Notes: generated by a model from the sequence alone, not told the origin. DNA of 46,148 bases from UBA8904 sp035448625 (GCA_035448625.1 DAOTJI010000011.1:1-46148); one strand, 5' to 3'; positions 22,246 to 31,385 are shown, counted from the first letter of the stretch. A program made the numbers and translations.

Positions 22246-23949
22246 ATGAAACTCAAAGGCACGGAAATTCTGCTCAAGGCACTGGAAGAAGAAAAGGTGG
22301 ACATTCTATTCGGCTATCCGGGCGGAGCGGTGCTGGACATTTACGATCAGATCTACAAAAGCAATTTCCGGCATGTTCTGGTCCGGCACGAACAGGGCGC
22401 GGTGCACGCCGCCGACGGTTACGCCCGCGCAACCGGCAGGGTGGGTGTTTGCCTGGTCACCTCCGGCCCCGGCGCCACCAACACCGTCACCGGCATTGCC
22501 ACGGCCAACATGGATTCCATTCCGCTGGTGGTTTTTACCGGCCAGGTACCCACGGGGCTCATCGGTAACGACGCTTTTCAGGAATGCGACATCACCGGCA
22601 TCACGCGCCCCTGCACCAAACATAATTTCCTGGTGCGCAACATTGAAGAGCTGGCGATGACGATCAAGGAAGCCTTTCATATCGCCCGCTCCGGCCGGCC
22701 GGGGCCGGTCCTGGTGGATCTGCCCAAGAACGTCATGGCCGCGCAAACCGACTACGATCCGGCAGCCGTCCGGATTCGCAACCACGAAGCCGTCTACAAG
22801 CCGGCGCCCAAGAAAATGGCCAACGTCCTGGAAATGCTCGAGCGGGCGCAAAAGCCCCTGATCATGACGGGCGGCGGCGTCATCCTCGGCCGGGCCGCCG
22901 AAGAGCTGACCCGGCTGGCGCGCCGCTACCGGATTCCCGTCACCGGTACGCTCATGGGCCTGGGATCCTTTCCGGGAAGCGACCCGCTGTGGCTGGGCAT
23001 GCTGGGCATGCACGGCACCTACTACGCCAACATGGCGGTCAGCACCTGCGATCTGCTGCTGGCCGTGGGTGTCCGCTTTGACGACCGCGTGACCGGCACC
23101 ATTGAAACGTTCGCGCCCAACGCCAAAATCGTCCACATCGATATCGATCCGTCCTCCATCAACCGGAACGTGACCGTGGACCTGCCGATCATCGGCGACA
23201 CCAAGGCCGCCCTTACGGACCTGCTGCGCTTTCTCGACGATCATCACTACGAGCCGGACGGCGCCGGACGGCAGGCCTGGCTTTCCGAAATTGCCGAATG
23301 GCGGGAAAAAGTCCCGCTGACCTACTGCCGGAACAGCGAAGTCATCAAACCCCAGTTCGTCATTCAAACCCTTCACCGGCTCACCGGCGGCGACGCCCTC
23401 ATTACGACCGAGGTCGGCCAGAATCAGATGTGGACGGCGCAGTTCTTCGGCTTTGACCGGCCCAACTCTTTGATCACTTCCGGCGGACTGGGCACGATGG
23501 GGTTTGGACTGCCGGCGGCGATCGGCGTCAAATGCGCTTTCCCCGACCGGCAGGTCGTGGACATCGCCGGCGACGGCAGCATTCAGATGAACATTCAGGA
23601 ACTGGCCACCGCCGCCCAGTACAACATCGCCGTCAAGGTGGTTTTGCTCAACAACGGCTATCTGGGCATGGTGCGTCAGTGGCAGGAGCTCTTTTATGAA
23701 AAACGCTATTCTTTTACCGATATGACCTACGCGCCGGACTTCGTGAAGCTGGCGGAGGCGTTCGGCGTCGCCGGCCTTCGGGCGACAAAGCCCGGCGAAG
23801 TGGAAAGCGTTTTGCAGCAGGGTCTGGCCATGGACAGGCCCGTACTGATGGATTTCCGCGTGTCGCGCGAAGAATGCGTTTACCCGATGGTGCATCCGGG
23901 CGAGTCGATCAGCCAGATGGCCCTGGGCACCCGGGAAATGATCAATTGA
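22246..23949 (+). CDS. ilvB: Acetolactate synthase large subunit
   Basis: 567 residues; ATG 22246 has AAGGAG 7 nt upstream. Longer in-frame starts run back through the second leader hairpin and are rejected. ThDP-dependent enzyme that condenses pyruvate into acetolactate (valine, leucine) or with 2-oxobutyrate (isoleucine). Visible signs: LFGYPGGAVLDIYD, the cofactor-activating Glu49 in VRHEQGA, and the C-terminal ThDP/Mg motif GDGSIQMNIQELATAAQY...NN. Length and motifs fit IlvB. ilvN follows 35 bp downstream. Regulated, on the evidence of the leader, by attenuation. Confidence 0.97.
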   Translation: MKLKGTEILLKALEEEKVDILFGYPGGAVLDIYDQIYKSNFRHVLVRHEQGAVHAADGYARATGRVGVCLVTSGPGATNTVTGIATANMDSIPLVVFTGQVPTGLIGNDAFQECDITGITRPCTKHNFLVRNIEELAMTIKEAFHIARSGRPGPVLVDLPKNVMAAQTDYDPAAVRIRNHEAVYKPAPKKMANVLEMLERAQKPLIMTGGGVILGRAAEELTRLARRYRIPVTGTLMGLGSFPGSDPLWLGMLGMHGTYYANMAVSTCDLLLAVGVRFDDRVTGTIETFAPNAKIVHIDIDPSSINRNVTVDLPIIGDTKAALTDLLRFLDDHHYEPDGAGRQAWLSEIAEWREKVPLTYCRNSEVIKPQFVIQTLHRLTGGDALITTEVGQNQMWTAQFFGFDRPNSLITSGGLGTMGFGLPAAIGVKCAFPDRQVVDIAGDGSIQMNIQELATAAQYNIAVKVVLLNNGYLGMVRQWQELFYEKRYSFTDMTYAPDFVKLAEAFGVAGLRATKPGEVESVLQQGLAMDRPVLMDFRVSREECVYPMVHPGESISQMALGTREMIN

Positions 23950-23984
23950 TGAGATCGGCAAAATAACGATACAGAGAGGTACGC

Positions 23985-24470
23985 ATGGAAAAAAAAGACC
24001 ACATCATCTCCATCCTGGTGTACAACAAGCCGGACGTGCTGGCCAGGATTGCCGGAACGCTGGGCGGCAAGGGCTACAACATCGACAGCCTTTGCGTGAA
24101 CACGACCACGCAAAAGGACATCTCGAAAATCGTCATGACCACTTGCGGGTCGCAGGCCACCGTCACCCGAATTGAAAATCAACTCCAGCGGCTTGTGGAC
24201 GTCATATCCGTCGAAGACCTGACCAACGTCGAATCCATCCATCGCGAGATGGTGCTGGTCCGGCTGAACCGGACGCCCGCCAATACGGAAGCGGTTAAAA
24301 AGGCCGTCGACGACAACCGGTGGAAAGTGATCGTGTCGGGCGATGCGTTCGTGATCATCGAAATCACGGGAGACAAAACGCAGATCGACTTTGCCCTGGC
24401 ACGACTGGAACCGCTGGGCGTCGCCGACATCACCCGCACGGGCCTGGTGGCGTTGAAGCTTGAAGATTAA
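23985..24470 (+). CDS. ilvN: Acetolactate synthase regulatory (small) subunit
   Basis: 161 residues with an N-terminal ACT domain (about 4-78: HIISILVYNKPDVLARIAGTLGGKGYNIDSL) that binds valine, and a C-terminal half conserved in IlvN/IlvH. It stimulates the large subunit and gives feedback control. ilvC begins 36 bp downstream. ilvN and ilvH names are used interchangeably for this subunit. Confidence 0.96.
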   Translation: MEKKDHIISILVYNKPDVLARIAGTLGGKGYNIDSLCVNTTTQKDISKIVMTTCGSQATVTRIENQLQRLVDVISVEDLTNVESIHREMVLVRLNRTPANTEAVKKAVDDNRWKVIVSGDAFVIIEITGDKTQIDFALARLEPLGVADITRTGLVALKLED

Positions 24471-24506
24471 CAGTCAAAACGATTCTAGAAAATAACAGGG
24501 GGTTTT

Positions 24507-25562
24507 ATGGCAAAAATCAATTTTGGCGGTACCATCGAAGAGGTGGTGACCTCGGAAGAGTTCACCGTGAAAAAAGCGCAGGAAGTGCTCAAAAATGAAG
24601 TGATCGCCGTTCTGGGATACGGCGTACAGGGCCCCGCGCAGGCCTTCAACATGAAAGACAACGGGATCAACGTCATCATCGGCCAGTCTCCGGAAGACAA
24701 GCCTTACTGGGACAAGGCCGTCGCCGACGGCTGGGTTCCCGGCCGGACGCTTTTCCCGATCGAAGAAGCGGTGGAAAAAGCCACCATCATCCAATATCTG
24801 GTGTCCGACGCGGCGCAGATGATCCTCTGGCCGAAGGTCAAGCCTCATCTGAAAAAAGGCGACGCACTGTACTTCTCGCACGGCTTTTCCATTGTCTATA
24901 AGGATCAGACGGGCGTGGTGCCGCCGGACTTTGTCGATGTGATCATGGTCGCACCGAAGGGCTCCGGAACCTCCGTCCGGCGAAATTTCCTCGACGGCAG
25001 CGGCATCAACTCCAGCTTCGCCGTGCACCAGGATGCGACCGGCCGCGCCATGGAACGCACGCTCGCTCTGGGCATCGCCATCGGCTCGGGCTTTCTCTTC
25101 CCGACGACGTTCCAGATGGAAGTCTACAGCGATCTGACCGGCGAACGCGGCGTGCTGATGGGCGCGCTGGCGGGCATGATGGAAGCGCAATACGCGGAAC
25201 TTCGGCGTCATGGACATACGCCCAGCGAGGCCTTCAATGAAACGGTGGAAGAGCTCACGCAGAGCCTGATCCGCCTGGTCGGAGAAAACGGCATGGACTG
25301 GATGTACGCCAACTGCTCCGCGACGGCCCAGCGCGGCGCGCTCGACTGGCGGCATAAATTCCGCAAGGCGGTGGAGCCGGTTTTCGCGGAGCTTTACCGG
25401 TCCGTCGCCGACGGCAAGGAAACGGAAATCGTCCTGCGCGTCAACAGCGCACCGGATTACAAGGAGAAGCTCAACGCGGAGCTTGCGGAAATGCGCAACT
25501 CCGAAATGTGGCAGGCCGGTGCGGCCGTTCGCGCGCTAAGACCGGAAAAACGAAACAAATAA
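24507..25562 (+). CDS. ilvC: Ketol-acid reductoisomerase
   Basis: 351 residues. Second step of branched-chain synthesis: acetolactate isomerisation and NADPH reduction to dihydroxyisovalerate. NAD(P) motif GYGVQG (37-42), the Mg-binding KARI core around HGFSIVYK, GSGTSVRRNF and the Asp/Glu-rich helix AQYAELRRHG and MDWMYANCSATAQRGALDW are seen. The ATG has an AGGGGG ribosome-binding site. It is followed by a 148-bp gap holding a palindromic repeat. Confidence 0.97.
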   Translation: MAKINFGGTIEEVVTSEEFTVKKAQEVLKNEVIAVLGYGVQGPAQAFNMKDNGINVIIGQSPEDKPYWDKAVADGWVPGRTLFPIEEAVEKATIIQYLVSDAAQMILWPKVKPHLKKGDALYFSHGFSIVYKDQTGVVPPDFVDVIMVAPKGSGTSVRRNFLDGSGINSSFAVHQDATGRAMERTLALGIAIGSGFLFPTTFQMEVYSDLTGERGVLMGALAGMMEAQYAELRRHGHTPSEAFNETVEELTQSLIRLVGENGMDWMYANCSATAQRGALDWRHKFRKAVEPVFAELYRSVADGKETEIVLRVNSAPDYKEKLNAELAEMRNSEMWQAGAAVRALRPEKRNK

Positions 25563-25572
25563 AAACGGCTCC

Positions 25573-25680
25573 GTAAAAAGTCCATCTGCTGCGTTACTCT
25601 TCGTTTTGCCTCATTGCGGCGTATGTAACAATACGCCTCATTCGTCAAAACTTGAGCGCCTTGCATCTGGAACTTTTTAC
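25573..25680. repeat. Long imperfect palindromic repeat between ilvC and ilvD
   Basis: The 108-bp element begins GTAAAAAGTCCATCTGC and ends GCATCTGGAACTTTTTAC; the two arms pair across the whole length, and the centre is GGCGTA-TGTAACAA-TACGCC. Interior matches include GTTTTG/CAAAAC and CTCATT/AATGAG. It sits between ilvC and ilvD in the same operon, 30 bp before the ilvD start, so it may act on mRNA or be a small non-autonomous element. I recall similar GTAAAAAGTCC palindromes scattered in deltaproteobacterial genomes; not verified here. Confidence 0.7.
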
Positions 25681-25710
25681 AAACCCGTTCATTCATAAGG
25701 AGCAAATACC

Positions 25711-27372
25711 ATGCGAAGCGATCTGATGAAAAAAGGATTGGAGCGGGCGCCGCACCGTTCGCTCTTCAAAGCGATGGGTTATACCGATGAAGAACTGGCG
25801 CGCCCGCTGGTCGGCGTCGTCAACTCGGCCAACGAAATCATTCCCGGCCACATTCATCTGGATTTCATTACGCAGGACGTCAAAGCGGGCATCCGCATGG
25901 CCGGGGGAACCCCCGTTGAATTTCCCGTCATCGGCGTCTGTGACGGCATCGCCATGAACCATGCCGGCATGAAATATTCTCTGGCCAGCCGGGAATTGAT
26001 CGCCGATTCCATTGAAATCATGGCGATGGCCCATCCCTTCGACGCGCTGGTGTTCATTCCCAACTGCGACAAGATTGTTCCCGGCATGCTCATGGCGGCG
26101 CTGAGGCTCAACATTCCCTCCATTTTCATCAGCGGCGGACCGATGCTCGCAGGCAGGATACAGAACAAAACCGTTGATCTCATTTCGGTGTTTGAGGGCG
26201 TCGGCGCGGTGAAAGCCAAAAAGATGACCTCTGCCCAGTTGAAGCAACTGGAAGACTGCGCCTGCCCCGGCTGCGGGTCTTGCTCCGGCATGTACACGGC
26301 CAATTCGATGAACTGCGTCACGGAAGCGCTGGGGCTGGGGCTGCCCGGGCACGGCACGATTCCGGCCGTGTTTGCCGCGCGGCACCGACTGGCCAAGCAG
26401 GCGGGCATGAAAATTCTGGATCTGCTCAAAAAGGGCATCAAACCCCGCGACATCGCAACGCAAGCCGCCTTCAAAAACGCCGTTGCCGTCGATATGGCGC
26501 TGGGCTGCTCCACCAACACCGTTTTGCACATTCCGGCCGTCGCCCATGAGGCGGGGATTACACTGGACCTGGACCTCTTCAATAAGATCAGCGAAAAAAC
26601 CGCCAATATCTGCAAGCTCAGTCCCGCCGGGCCTCACCACATCGAAGACCTCGACGCGGCGGGCGGCATTCAGGCCGTCATGAAAACGATCGCCGGACTG
26701 GGCGTCATCGACGAGAAGTGCCTGACCGTCAGCGGGAAAAAAGTGGCCGCCAATTTAAAAACCGCCCGTGTGCACAACGAAGCCGTCATCCGTCCGCTCA
26801 ATAATCCCTATTCGCCGCAGGGCGGAATTGCCGTCCTGCGAGGGAACCTCGCGCCGGACGGAGCGGTGGTCAAGCAGTCCGCCGTGGCGCCCGCCATGCA
26901 GGTGAATGAAGGCAAAGCCCGCGTGTTCGATTCCGAGGACAGGGCCATTGCCGCCATCCTCGGCGGAAAGATCAAACCCGGCGACATCGTCGTCATCCGC
27001 TACGAAGGCCCCAAAGGCGGGCCGGGCATGCGCGAAATGCTCTCCCCCACGTCCGCGATCGTCGGCATGGGCCTGGACAAATCCGTTGCGCTGCTCACCG
27101 ACGGACGCTTCAGCGGCGGCACGCAGGGCGCGGCCATCGGCCATATTTCCCCGGAAGCGGCGGAAGGAGGACCGATCGCGCTGGTGAAGGAAGGCGATGT
27201 CATTTCCATCGACATCCCGGCCAAAAAGCTGACGTTGAAGGTGGACGAGGCACAGCTGGAAAAACGTCGCATGGCGCTCAACCCCTGGACGCCGGCTATT
27301 ACCTCCGGCTATCTGGCGCGCTACGCGAAAATGGTGACCTCCGCCTCCACGGGGGCGGTGTTCAAAGATTAA
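25711..27372 (+). CDS. ilvD: Dihydroxy-acid dehydratase
   Basis: 553 residues. Third step of the pathway: dehydration of dihydroxyisovalerate and dihydroxymethylvalerate with an iron-sulfur cluster. Candidate cluster ligands are Cys77 (CDGIAMNHAG), Cys119 (NCDKIVPGM) and Cys191 in CPGCGSCSGMYTANSMNC. The C-terminal SDGR-like element TDGRFSGGTQGAAIGH is also present. ATG 25711 is preceded by AAGGAG. A GC-rich hairpin at 27378-27415 follows. Confidence 0.97.
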   Translation: MRSDLMKKGLERAPHRSLFKAMGYTDEELARPLVGVVNSANEIIPGHIHLDFITQDVKAGIRMAGGTPVEFPVIGVCDGIAMNHAGMKYSLASRELIADSIEIMAMAHPFDALVFIPNCDKIVPGMLMAALRLNIPSIFISGGPMLAGRIQNKTVDLISVFEGVGAVKAKKMTSAQLKQLEDCACPGCGSCSGMYTANSMNCVTEALGLGLPGHGTIPAVFAARHRLAKQAGMKILDLLKKGIKPRDIATQAAFKNAVAVDMALGCSTNTVLHIPAVAHEAGITLDLDLFNKISEKTANICKLSPAGPHHIEDLDAAGGIQAVMKTIAGLGVIDEKCLTVSGKKVAANLKTARVHNEAVIRPLNNPYSPQGGIAVLRGNLAPDGAVVKQSAVAPAMQVNEGKARVFDSEDRAIAAILGGKIKPGDIVVIRYEGPKGGPGMREMLSPTSAIVGMGLDKSVALLTDGRFSGGTQGAAIGHISPEAAEGGPIALVKEGDVISIDIPAKKLTLKVDEAQLEKRRMALNPWTPAITSGYLARYAKMVTSASTGAVFKD

Positions 27373-27377
27373 TTCAG

Positions 27378-27415
27378 ACCCTGCAGCGTCCGGCGTGAGC
27401 CGGGCTCTGCAGGGT
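27378..27415. terminator. Hairpin after ilvD, between convergent genes
   Basis: ACCCTGCAG (27378-27386) pairs with CTGCAGGGT (27407-27415), with inner stem CCGGC/GCCGG. It lacks a clear T tract on the plus strand, so it may be a bidirectional or processing structure between ilvD and the small minus-strand ORF. Confidence 0.5.
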
Positions 27416-27517
27416 TCAAACGATTTCTTTGATTTTCAAATCCAGCTTCCAGAAGGCCAGCACCGGCAGGCCGCCCCAAAGGGCTTTGCCCGCCTGCCGT
27501 TTTCTGAAAGATCCCAT
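27416..27517 (-). CDS. Candidate 33-residue small protein, unknown
   Basis: ATG 27517 to TGA 27416-27418, 33 codons. A strong GGGAGGAG ribosome-binding site ends 3 nt upstream. The sequence is basic at the start (MGSFRKRQAGKA), hydrophobic in the middle (LWGGLPVLAFWKL) and charged at the end (DLKIKEIV); the middle could be a short membrane or interface helix. A GCCGGAC/GTCCGGC hairpin (27534-27554) lies in the predicted leader. No family recognised; too short for usual gene calling. Confidence 0.45.
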   Translation of the reverse strand: MGSFRKRQAGKALWGGLPVLAFWKLDLKIKEIV

Positions 27518-27686
27518 TTTCTCCTCCCTTTCAGCCGGACAGCGACGGTCCGGCGCACCGCAACCGCAAGTCCTTCCTTTGATATTGCAACGGTTCGCGG
27601 CTTCTGATACACTCCCCGAAACCGTTTAAGCAGATGATCCGTAACTTTGCAACGAACTCAAGAGCCCCCGCATCGGAGCCGGAACA
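27518..27686. other. Intergenic stretch upstream of the lipase-like gene
   Basis: Contains the hairpin GCCGGAC/GTCCGGC (27534-27554) and a weak plus-strand promoter, TTGCAA (27585-27590), 17 bp, TACACT (27608-27613). Nothing else is seen. Confidence 0.35.
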
Positions 27687-29588
27687 ATGAAAATCATGCC
27701 AAAGACAGCCCGCATCCTTCTTGTGATCCTGCTTGTCGGCGCGCTTTACGGCTGCGCGCTTTTCAAGCTGCGCGAGGACGTCCGGATTTCCAAGGACTCC
27801 GGCCTGCTTTTCGGCGAAGTCCTCCATCCGTCCAAACAACAAAAACTCATCATCGTGGTCGCCTACAGCCGGGCCGGTGAAACCGTCCAAATCGCCGATT
27901 ACGCCGTGCTGTCGGAGCCCGGGCAGTACGAACTGCTGGTCCAGGACGGAATCTATGAAATCTTCGCCTTTGAAGACTTAAACGGATCCCTCTCCTATGA
28001 TCCGGATGAACCGGGCGGCTTCTACGGGAAGCCCGACGGAGTAAAACCCCAGATGGGCGGGGTCATCGTGGGACTGGACATTCCGCTCGATGCTTCCGCA
28101 AAGAAACCTGCGCCGACGTTTGCCGGCAGCCTGGCTGCCTTTTCCGGCGGCAAAAGCAAACCCCCGACCTCCGCCGGCTTTGTTTCCGACCTAGACAATC
28201 CCGCCTTTTCCGCTGAAAACGGAGCCTCCGGCTTTTGGGCGCCCCTGGAATATTTCCGGCGGACCGGCTGCAATATTTTTTTCCTGGAGCCCTACGATCC
28301 CAAAAAAACGCCGATTCTTTTCGTGCACGGCGCAGCCGGCTCCCCGCAGGACTGGCGCTGTTTCATCCAGAACCTCGACCGCTCGCGCTACCAGCCGTGG
28401 GTTTTCTATTACCCCTCCGGGGCCCGGCTGGACACGATCTATTTTCTCCTCCAGACCAAACTCTACGAACTGCACCGGAAATACAACTTTGAAACCCTGT
28501 ATGTCGTCGCGCACAGCATGGGAGGCCTCGTTTCCCGCGCCGCCATTATGGAAGACAGCACCTTCTCCGATTCCGTTCGGCTGTTTGTTTCGATTTCCTC
28601 GCCCTGGGGAGGAGAGCAGCGGGCAAAAACGGGCGTGGAAAAATCACCCGCCGTTATTCCGAGCTGGAAGGACGTGGAGCCGGACAGTCCTTTCATCCAT
28701 CGCATCTTTGCCAAAAAACTGGATCCGTCGATCCGCTATTATTTGTTTTTCGGCCATAAGGGAGGCGGCAGCCTGTTTCGGCAAAACAACGACAATACCG
28801 TCACCCTGGAAAGCATGCTGGATCCGCGGGCGCAGGCGGACGCCCTGAAGGTGACCGGCCTCAATGAAGACCATGTCAGCATCCTGTGCAGTCGGGAAAT
28901 GCTCCGGCACTTTCAGGCGGTCCTGACCGCCACGGACGAGTATAAGGATAAAACGTACATCCGCTCCCGGGGTTACCTGCAGGTCGAGCATGCCTTCGAC
29001 CCGCCCGGTACGAAAATTCCCTCTCAGATGTCACTTGTGCTGGCGCCGTCCGGAACCAATCAAAAGGAAAAACAACTCAAAATCAATCCGCTTCAACCCC
29101 GGCAGGAAACGGGGTCCATCATACCCGGACGCTACGATGTCAGCCTCTGCGCTCTGGGATTCAGGACGGAGCCGGATCACCTGGCGCTGGAGGTCAAGGC
29201 CGGACAGATCACGGATGCCAAATTTGTTCTGAAACCGCAGGGCATGATCGCCAACCTGATTTACGCGAAAACGGCGCTGGACGACCGTTTCTGGGGGTTT
29301 TACAAGGAACTGCCGGAAACCGTGAAAATCCGCTCCATCCGCTTGACCGGCAAGGGCCTCTCGCGGTCGCTGACGCCCAACGACAAGATGAACGACCGGG
29401 AAGTGCTGGCCACGTTTCTGGCCTCCCGGGACTATGCTTATAAAAACTCTTTTGCCTTTTTTGATTTGCCGGCGGGAACATATGATTTGACGATCGAAGC
29501 AGACGGCTGCGAACCCTGGTCGGAAAAAGTGAAGGCGCAGCCCGGAGAGTTTACCCCTCCCGCGCCCATCCGGCTGATTGTGAAATAG
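27687..29588 (+). CDS. Alpha/beta-hydrolase (lipase-like) lipoprotein
   Basis: 633 residues. Lipobox LYGC (signal MKIMPKTARILLVILLVGALYGC) marks an exported lipoprotein. Residues about 25-130 are a beta-rich domain; the alpha/beta-hydrolase core follows: FVHGAAGSPQDWRCF (oxyanion HG), nucleophile Ser277 in VVAHSMGGLVSRA, and a probable Asp/His pair further on (NEDHVSIL). The C-terminal 200 residues are a beta-rich, carboxypeptidase-like or Ig-like module (GTYDLTIEADG). Substrate unknown: lipid or ester in the envelope. The 3' end overlaps the convergent kdsB by 38 bp. GGAGCCGG precedes the ATG. Confidence 0.86.
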   Translation: MKIMPKTARILLVILLVGALYGCALFKLREDVRISKDSGLLFGEVLHPSKQQKLIIVVAYSRAGETVQIADYAVLSEPGQYELLVQDGIYEIFAFEDLNGSLSYDPDEPGGFYGKPDGVKPQMGGVIVGLDIPLDASAKKPAPTFAGSLAAFSGGKSKPPTSAGFVSDLDNPAFSAENGASGFWAPLEYFRRTGCNIFFLEPYDPKKTPILFVHGAAGSPQDWRCFIQNLDRSRYQPWVFYYPSGARLDTIYFLLQTKLYELHRKYNFETLYVVAHSMGGLVSRAAIMEDSTFSDSVRLFVSISSPWGGEQRAKTGVEKSPAVIPSWKDVEPDSPFIHRIFAKKLDPSIRYYLFFGHKGGGSLFRQNNDNTVTLESMLDPRAQADALKVTGLNEDHVSILCSREMLRHFQAVLTATDEYKDKTYIRSRGYLQVEHAFDPPGTKIPSQMSLVLAPSGTNQKEKQLKINPLQPRQETGSIIPGRYDVSLCALGFRTEPDHLALEVKAGQITDAKFVLKPQGMIANLIYAKTALDDRFWGFYKELPETVKIRSIRLTGKGLSRSLTPNDKMNDREVLATFLASRDYAYKNSFAFFDLPAGTYDLTIEADGCEPWSEKVKAQPGEFTPPAPIRLIVK

Positions 29589-30342
29589 AACCGGACGATG
29601 ATCTTTCCTGCAGGATTCGGCGAACCCGGTCGAGCTCCTGCTCGTTGTCCACTTCCACGGAATCGTGCGACGTAACCGCCACCTTGATTTTGTATCCGTA
29701 TTCCAGCGCCCGAAGCTGCTCCAGGGCTTCCAGCTTTTCCAGTTTGCCTTCCGGCAGTTTGGTGAAAATATCCAGGAAATCCCGGCGGTATGCGTAAATC
29801 CCGTGATGCTTGTAGTAATCCGCCGCAAGATTTTTGTCGCGCACGAAAGGGATCGTCGAGCGCGAAAAATACAGCGCGTGAAAGTCTGAATCAAACACCA
29901 CCTTGACCGCGTGCGGGTGAGTGATTTCCTCCGGCCGGACGATTTTGTAAACCAGCGTGGACATCACCGCCGCGGGATCGGCGATTAACGGCGCGATCAC
30001 CTCGTCCACTTGCACCGGCTCAAAGATCGGCTGATCGCCTTGAATATTGACCACCATGGCGTCGGCAGGAAGATTCAGTGATTGAACGGCTTCGGCGATT
30101 CTGTCCGTTCCCGATCGATGCGACGCCGATGTCATGACGGCATGGCCGCCGAATTTTTTTACGGCGTCAAAGATTCGCTGATCGTCCGTGGCCACCGCCA
30201 CATAAGGCACGGCCCCGGCTTTCGCAACCCTTTCGTAAACATGCTGAATCATCGGCTTGCCGAAAAGATCGGCCAGCGGTTTCCCGGGGAAACGGCTGGA
30301 TTCGTAGCGCGAGGGGATGATGCAGACGACGTCTCTCTTCAT
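29551..30342 (-). CDS. kdsB: 3-deoxy-manno-octulosonate cytidylyltransferase
   Basis: 263 residues. Makes CMP-Kdo for lipopolysaccharide inner core. N-terminal nucleotidyltransferase motif IPSRYESSRFPGKPL, then DGVQ-like NIQGDQPI, KVVFDSDFHALYFSRSTIPF, and HHGIYAYRRDFL. The family is usually about 245-255 residues; here a Ser-rich tail extends it. The ATG at 30342 follows the hldD stop by 2 nt; a TTG at 30348 would overlap hldD. The 3' end overlaps the convergent lipase gene. Confidence 0.96.
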   Translation of the reverse strand: MKRDVVCIIPSRYESSRFPGKPLADLFGKPMIQHVYERVAKAGAVPYVAVATDDQRIFDAVKKFGGHAVMTSASHRSGTDRIAEAVQSLNLPADAMVVNIQGDQPIFEPVQVDEVIAPLIADPAAVMSTLVYKIVRPEEITHPHAVKVVFDSDFHALYFSRSTIPFVRDKNLAADYYKHHGIYAYRRDFLDIFTKLPEGKLEKLEALEQLRALEYGYKIKVAVTSHDSVEVDNEQELDRVRRILQERSSSGSISQSAGWAREG

Positions 30343-30344
30343 GC

Positions 30345-31322
30345 TCAACAGGCCAAATGCGGATCGGATTTTTGCAGATAATTGCAGACGTAATCGCGGA
30401 CGGAATCTTCCAGTGCTGAAAAATCAACCGGGCAGCCCGCCTTTTTAAGCTTCGCCATTTCCGCCTCGGTAAAATACTGATACTGATTGCGCAGTCCTTC
30501 CGGCATTTCGATGTATTCAATATTCGGCTTCACATCCATCGCCGCAAACACGGCGTGGATCAGGTCGTTCCAGGTTCTGGCCTTTCCCGTACCCAGATTG
30601 AAAATACCGTTGGCTTTCGGATGCTGCAAAAGCCACCACAGGGCGTCGACACAGTCCTTGACATAAACAAAATCGCGCATCTGTCCGCCGTCGGGATACT
30701 GGGGCCGATAGGATTTGAAAAGGCGGACGCTGCCCGTTTCCCTGATCTGATGGAACGCTTTGAAAATGACGCTGGTCATGTCTCCCTTGTGATATTCATT
30801 GGGGCCGAAGACATTGAAAAATTTGATGCCCGCCATCTTTTTTTCCAGCTTCTGCCGCAGAACCCACAAATCGAAAACCTGCTTGGAGTAGCCGTACATA
30901 TTGATCGGCTTGAGAGCCGGGATCCGGCCGTGATCGTCCGAAAAACCCTGCGATCCGTCGCCGTACGTCGCGGCGGAGCTGGCGTAGATGAATCGGACGT
31001 CGTGATTCAGCGCCCACTCGGCCAGGGCCCGTGTGTAGGCAAAATTATTCTCCCACAGGTAGTCCGCGTCGCGCTCCGTCGTGGACGAGCAGGCCCCCAT
31101 GTGAACGACGGCGCTGACCTCAAACGGCACATCGTCATCGCAAACCATGTCGAAGAAATCGTCTTTGCGAAGATAATCTTCAAACCGCAAAGAAACCAGA
31201 TTCTTCCACTTCTCTGATGTTCCCAGATGATCCACAACCATGACGTCATGAATGCCTTCCTGATTGAGCTTCCAGACAAAGGCGCTGCCGATAAACCCCG
31301 CTCCGCCGGTGACAATGATCAT
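30345..31322 (-). CDS. hldD: ADP-L-glycero-D-manno-heptose 6-epimerase
   Basis: 325 residues, an extended short-chain dehydrogenase. Converts ADP-D-glycero- to ADP-L-glycero-manno-heptose for LPS inner core. TGGAGFIG (5-12) binds NADP; YGYSK (Tyr143, Lys147) is the catalytic pair; SSAATYG and FFNVFGPNEYHKGDMTSV are typical of the family. AAGGAG precedes the ATG. kdsB follows 2 nt after the stop, making an LPS pair with a shared promoter at 31357-31385. Confidence 0.96.
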   Translation of the reverse strand: MIIVTGGAGFIGSAFVWKLNQEGIHDVMVVDHLGTSEKWKNLVSLRFEDYLRKDDFFDMVCDDDVPFEVSAVVHMGACSSTTERDADYLWENNFAYTRALAEWALNHDVRFIYASSAATYGDGSQGFSDDHGRIPALKPINMYGYSKQVFDLWVLRQKLEKKMAGIKFFNVFGPNEYHKGDMTSVIFKAFHQIRETGSVRLFKSYRPQYPDGGQMRDFVYVKDCVDALWWLLQHPKANGIFNLGTGKARTWNDLIHAVFAAMDVKPNIEYIEMPEGLRNQYQYFTEAEMAKLKKAGCPVDFSALEDSVRDYVCNYLQKSDPHLAC

Positions 31323-31356
31323 TTCGCTTTCTCCTTAACGCATCGATTGCCCTTTC

Positions 31357-31385
31357 GTAGTAATACCGAAAAGACCGGCTGTCAA
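31357..31385 (-). promoter_or_regulatory. Promoter for hldD-kdsB
   Basis: On the minus strand TTGACA (31385-31380), 17 bp, TACTAC (31362-31357, weak -10). It lies in the 76-bp gap after the acyl-CoA ligase gene. Confidence 0.4.

Noticed and set aside
22306..23961. Long minus-strand ORF antisense to ilvB
   Set aside because: His/Asp/Gly/Arg-rich composition is typical of an antisense frame of a GC-rich gene; ilvB is certain.
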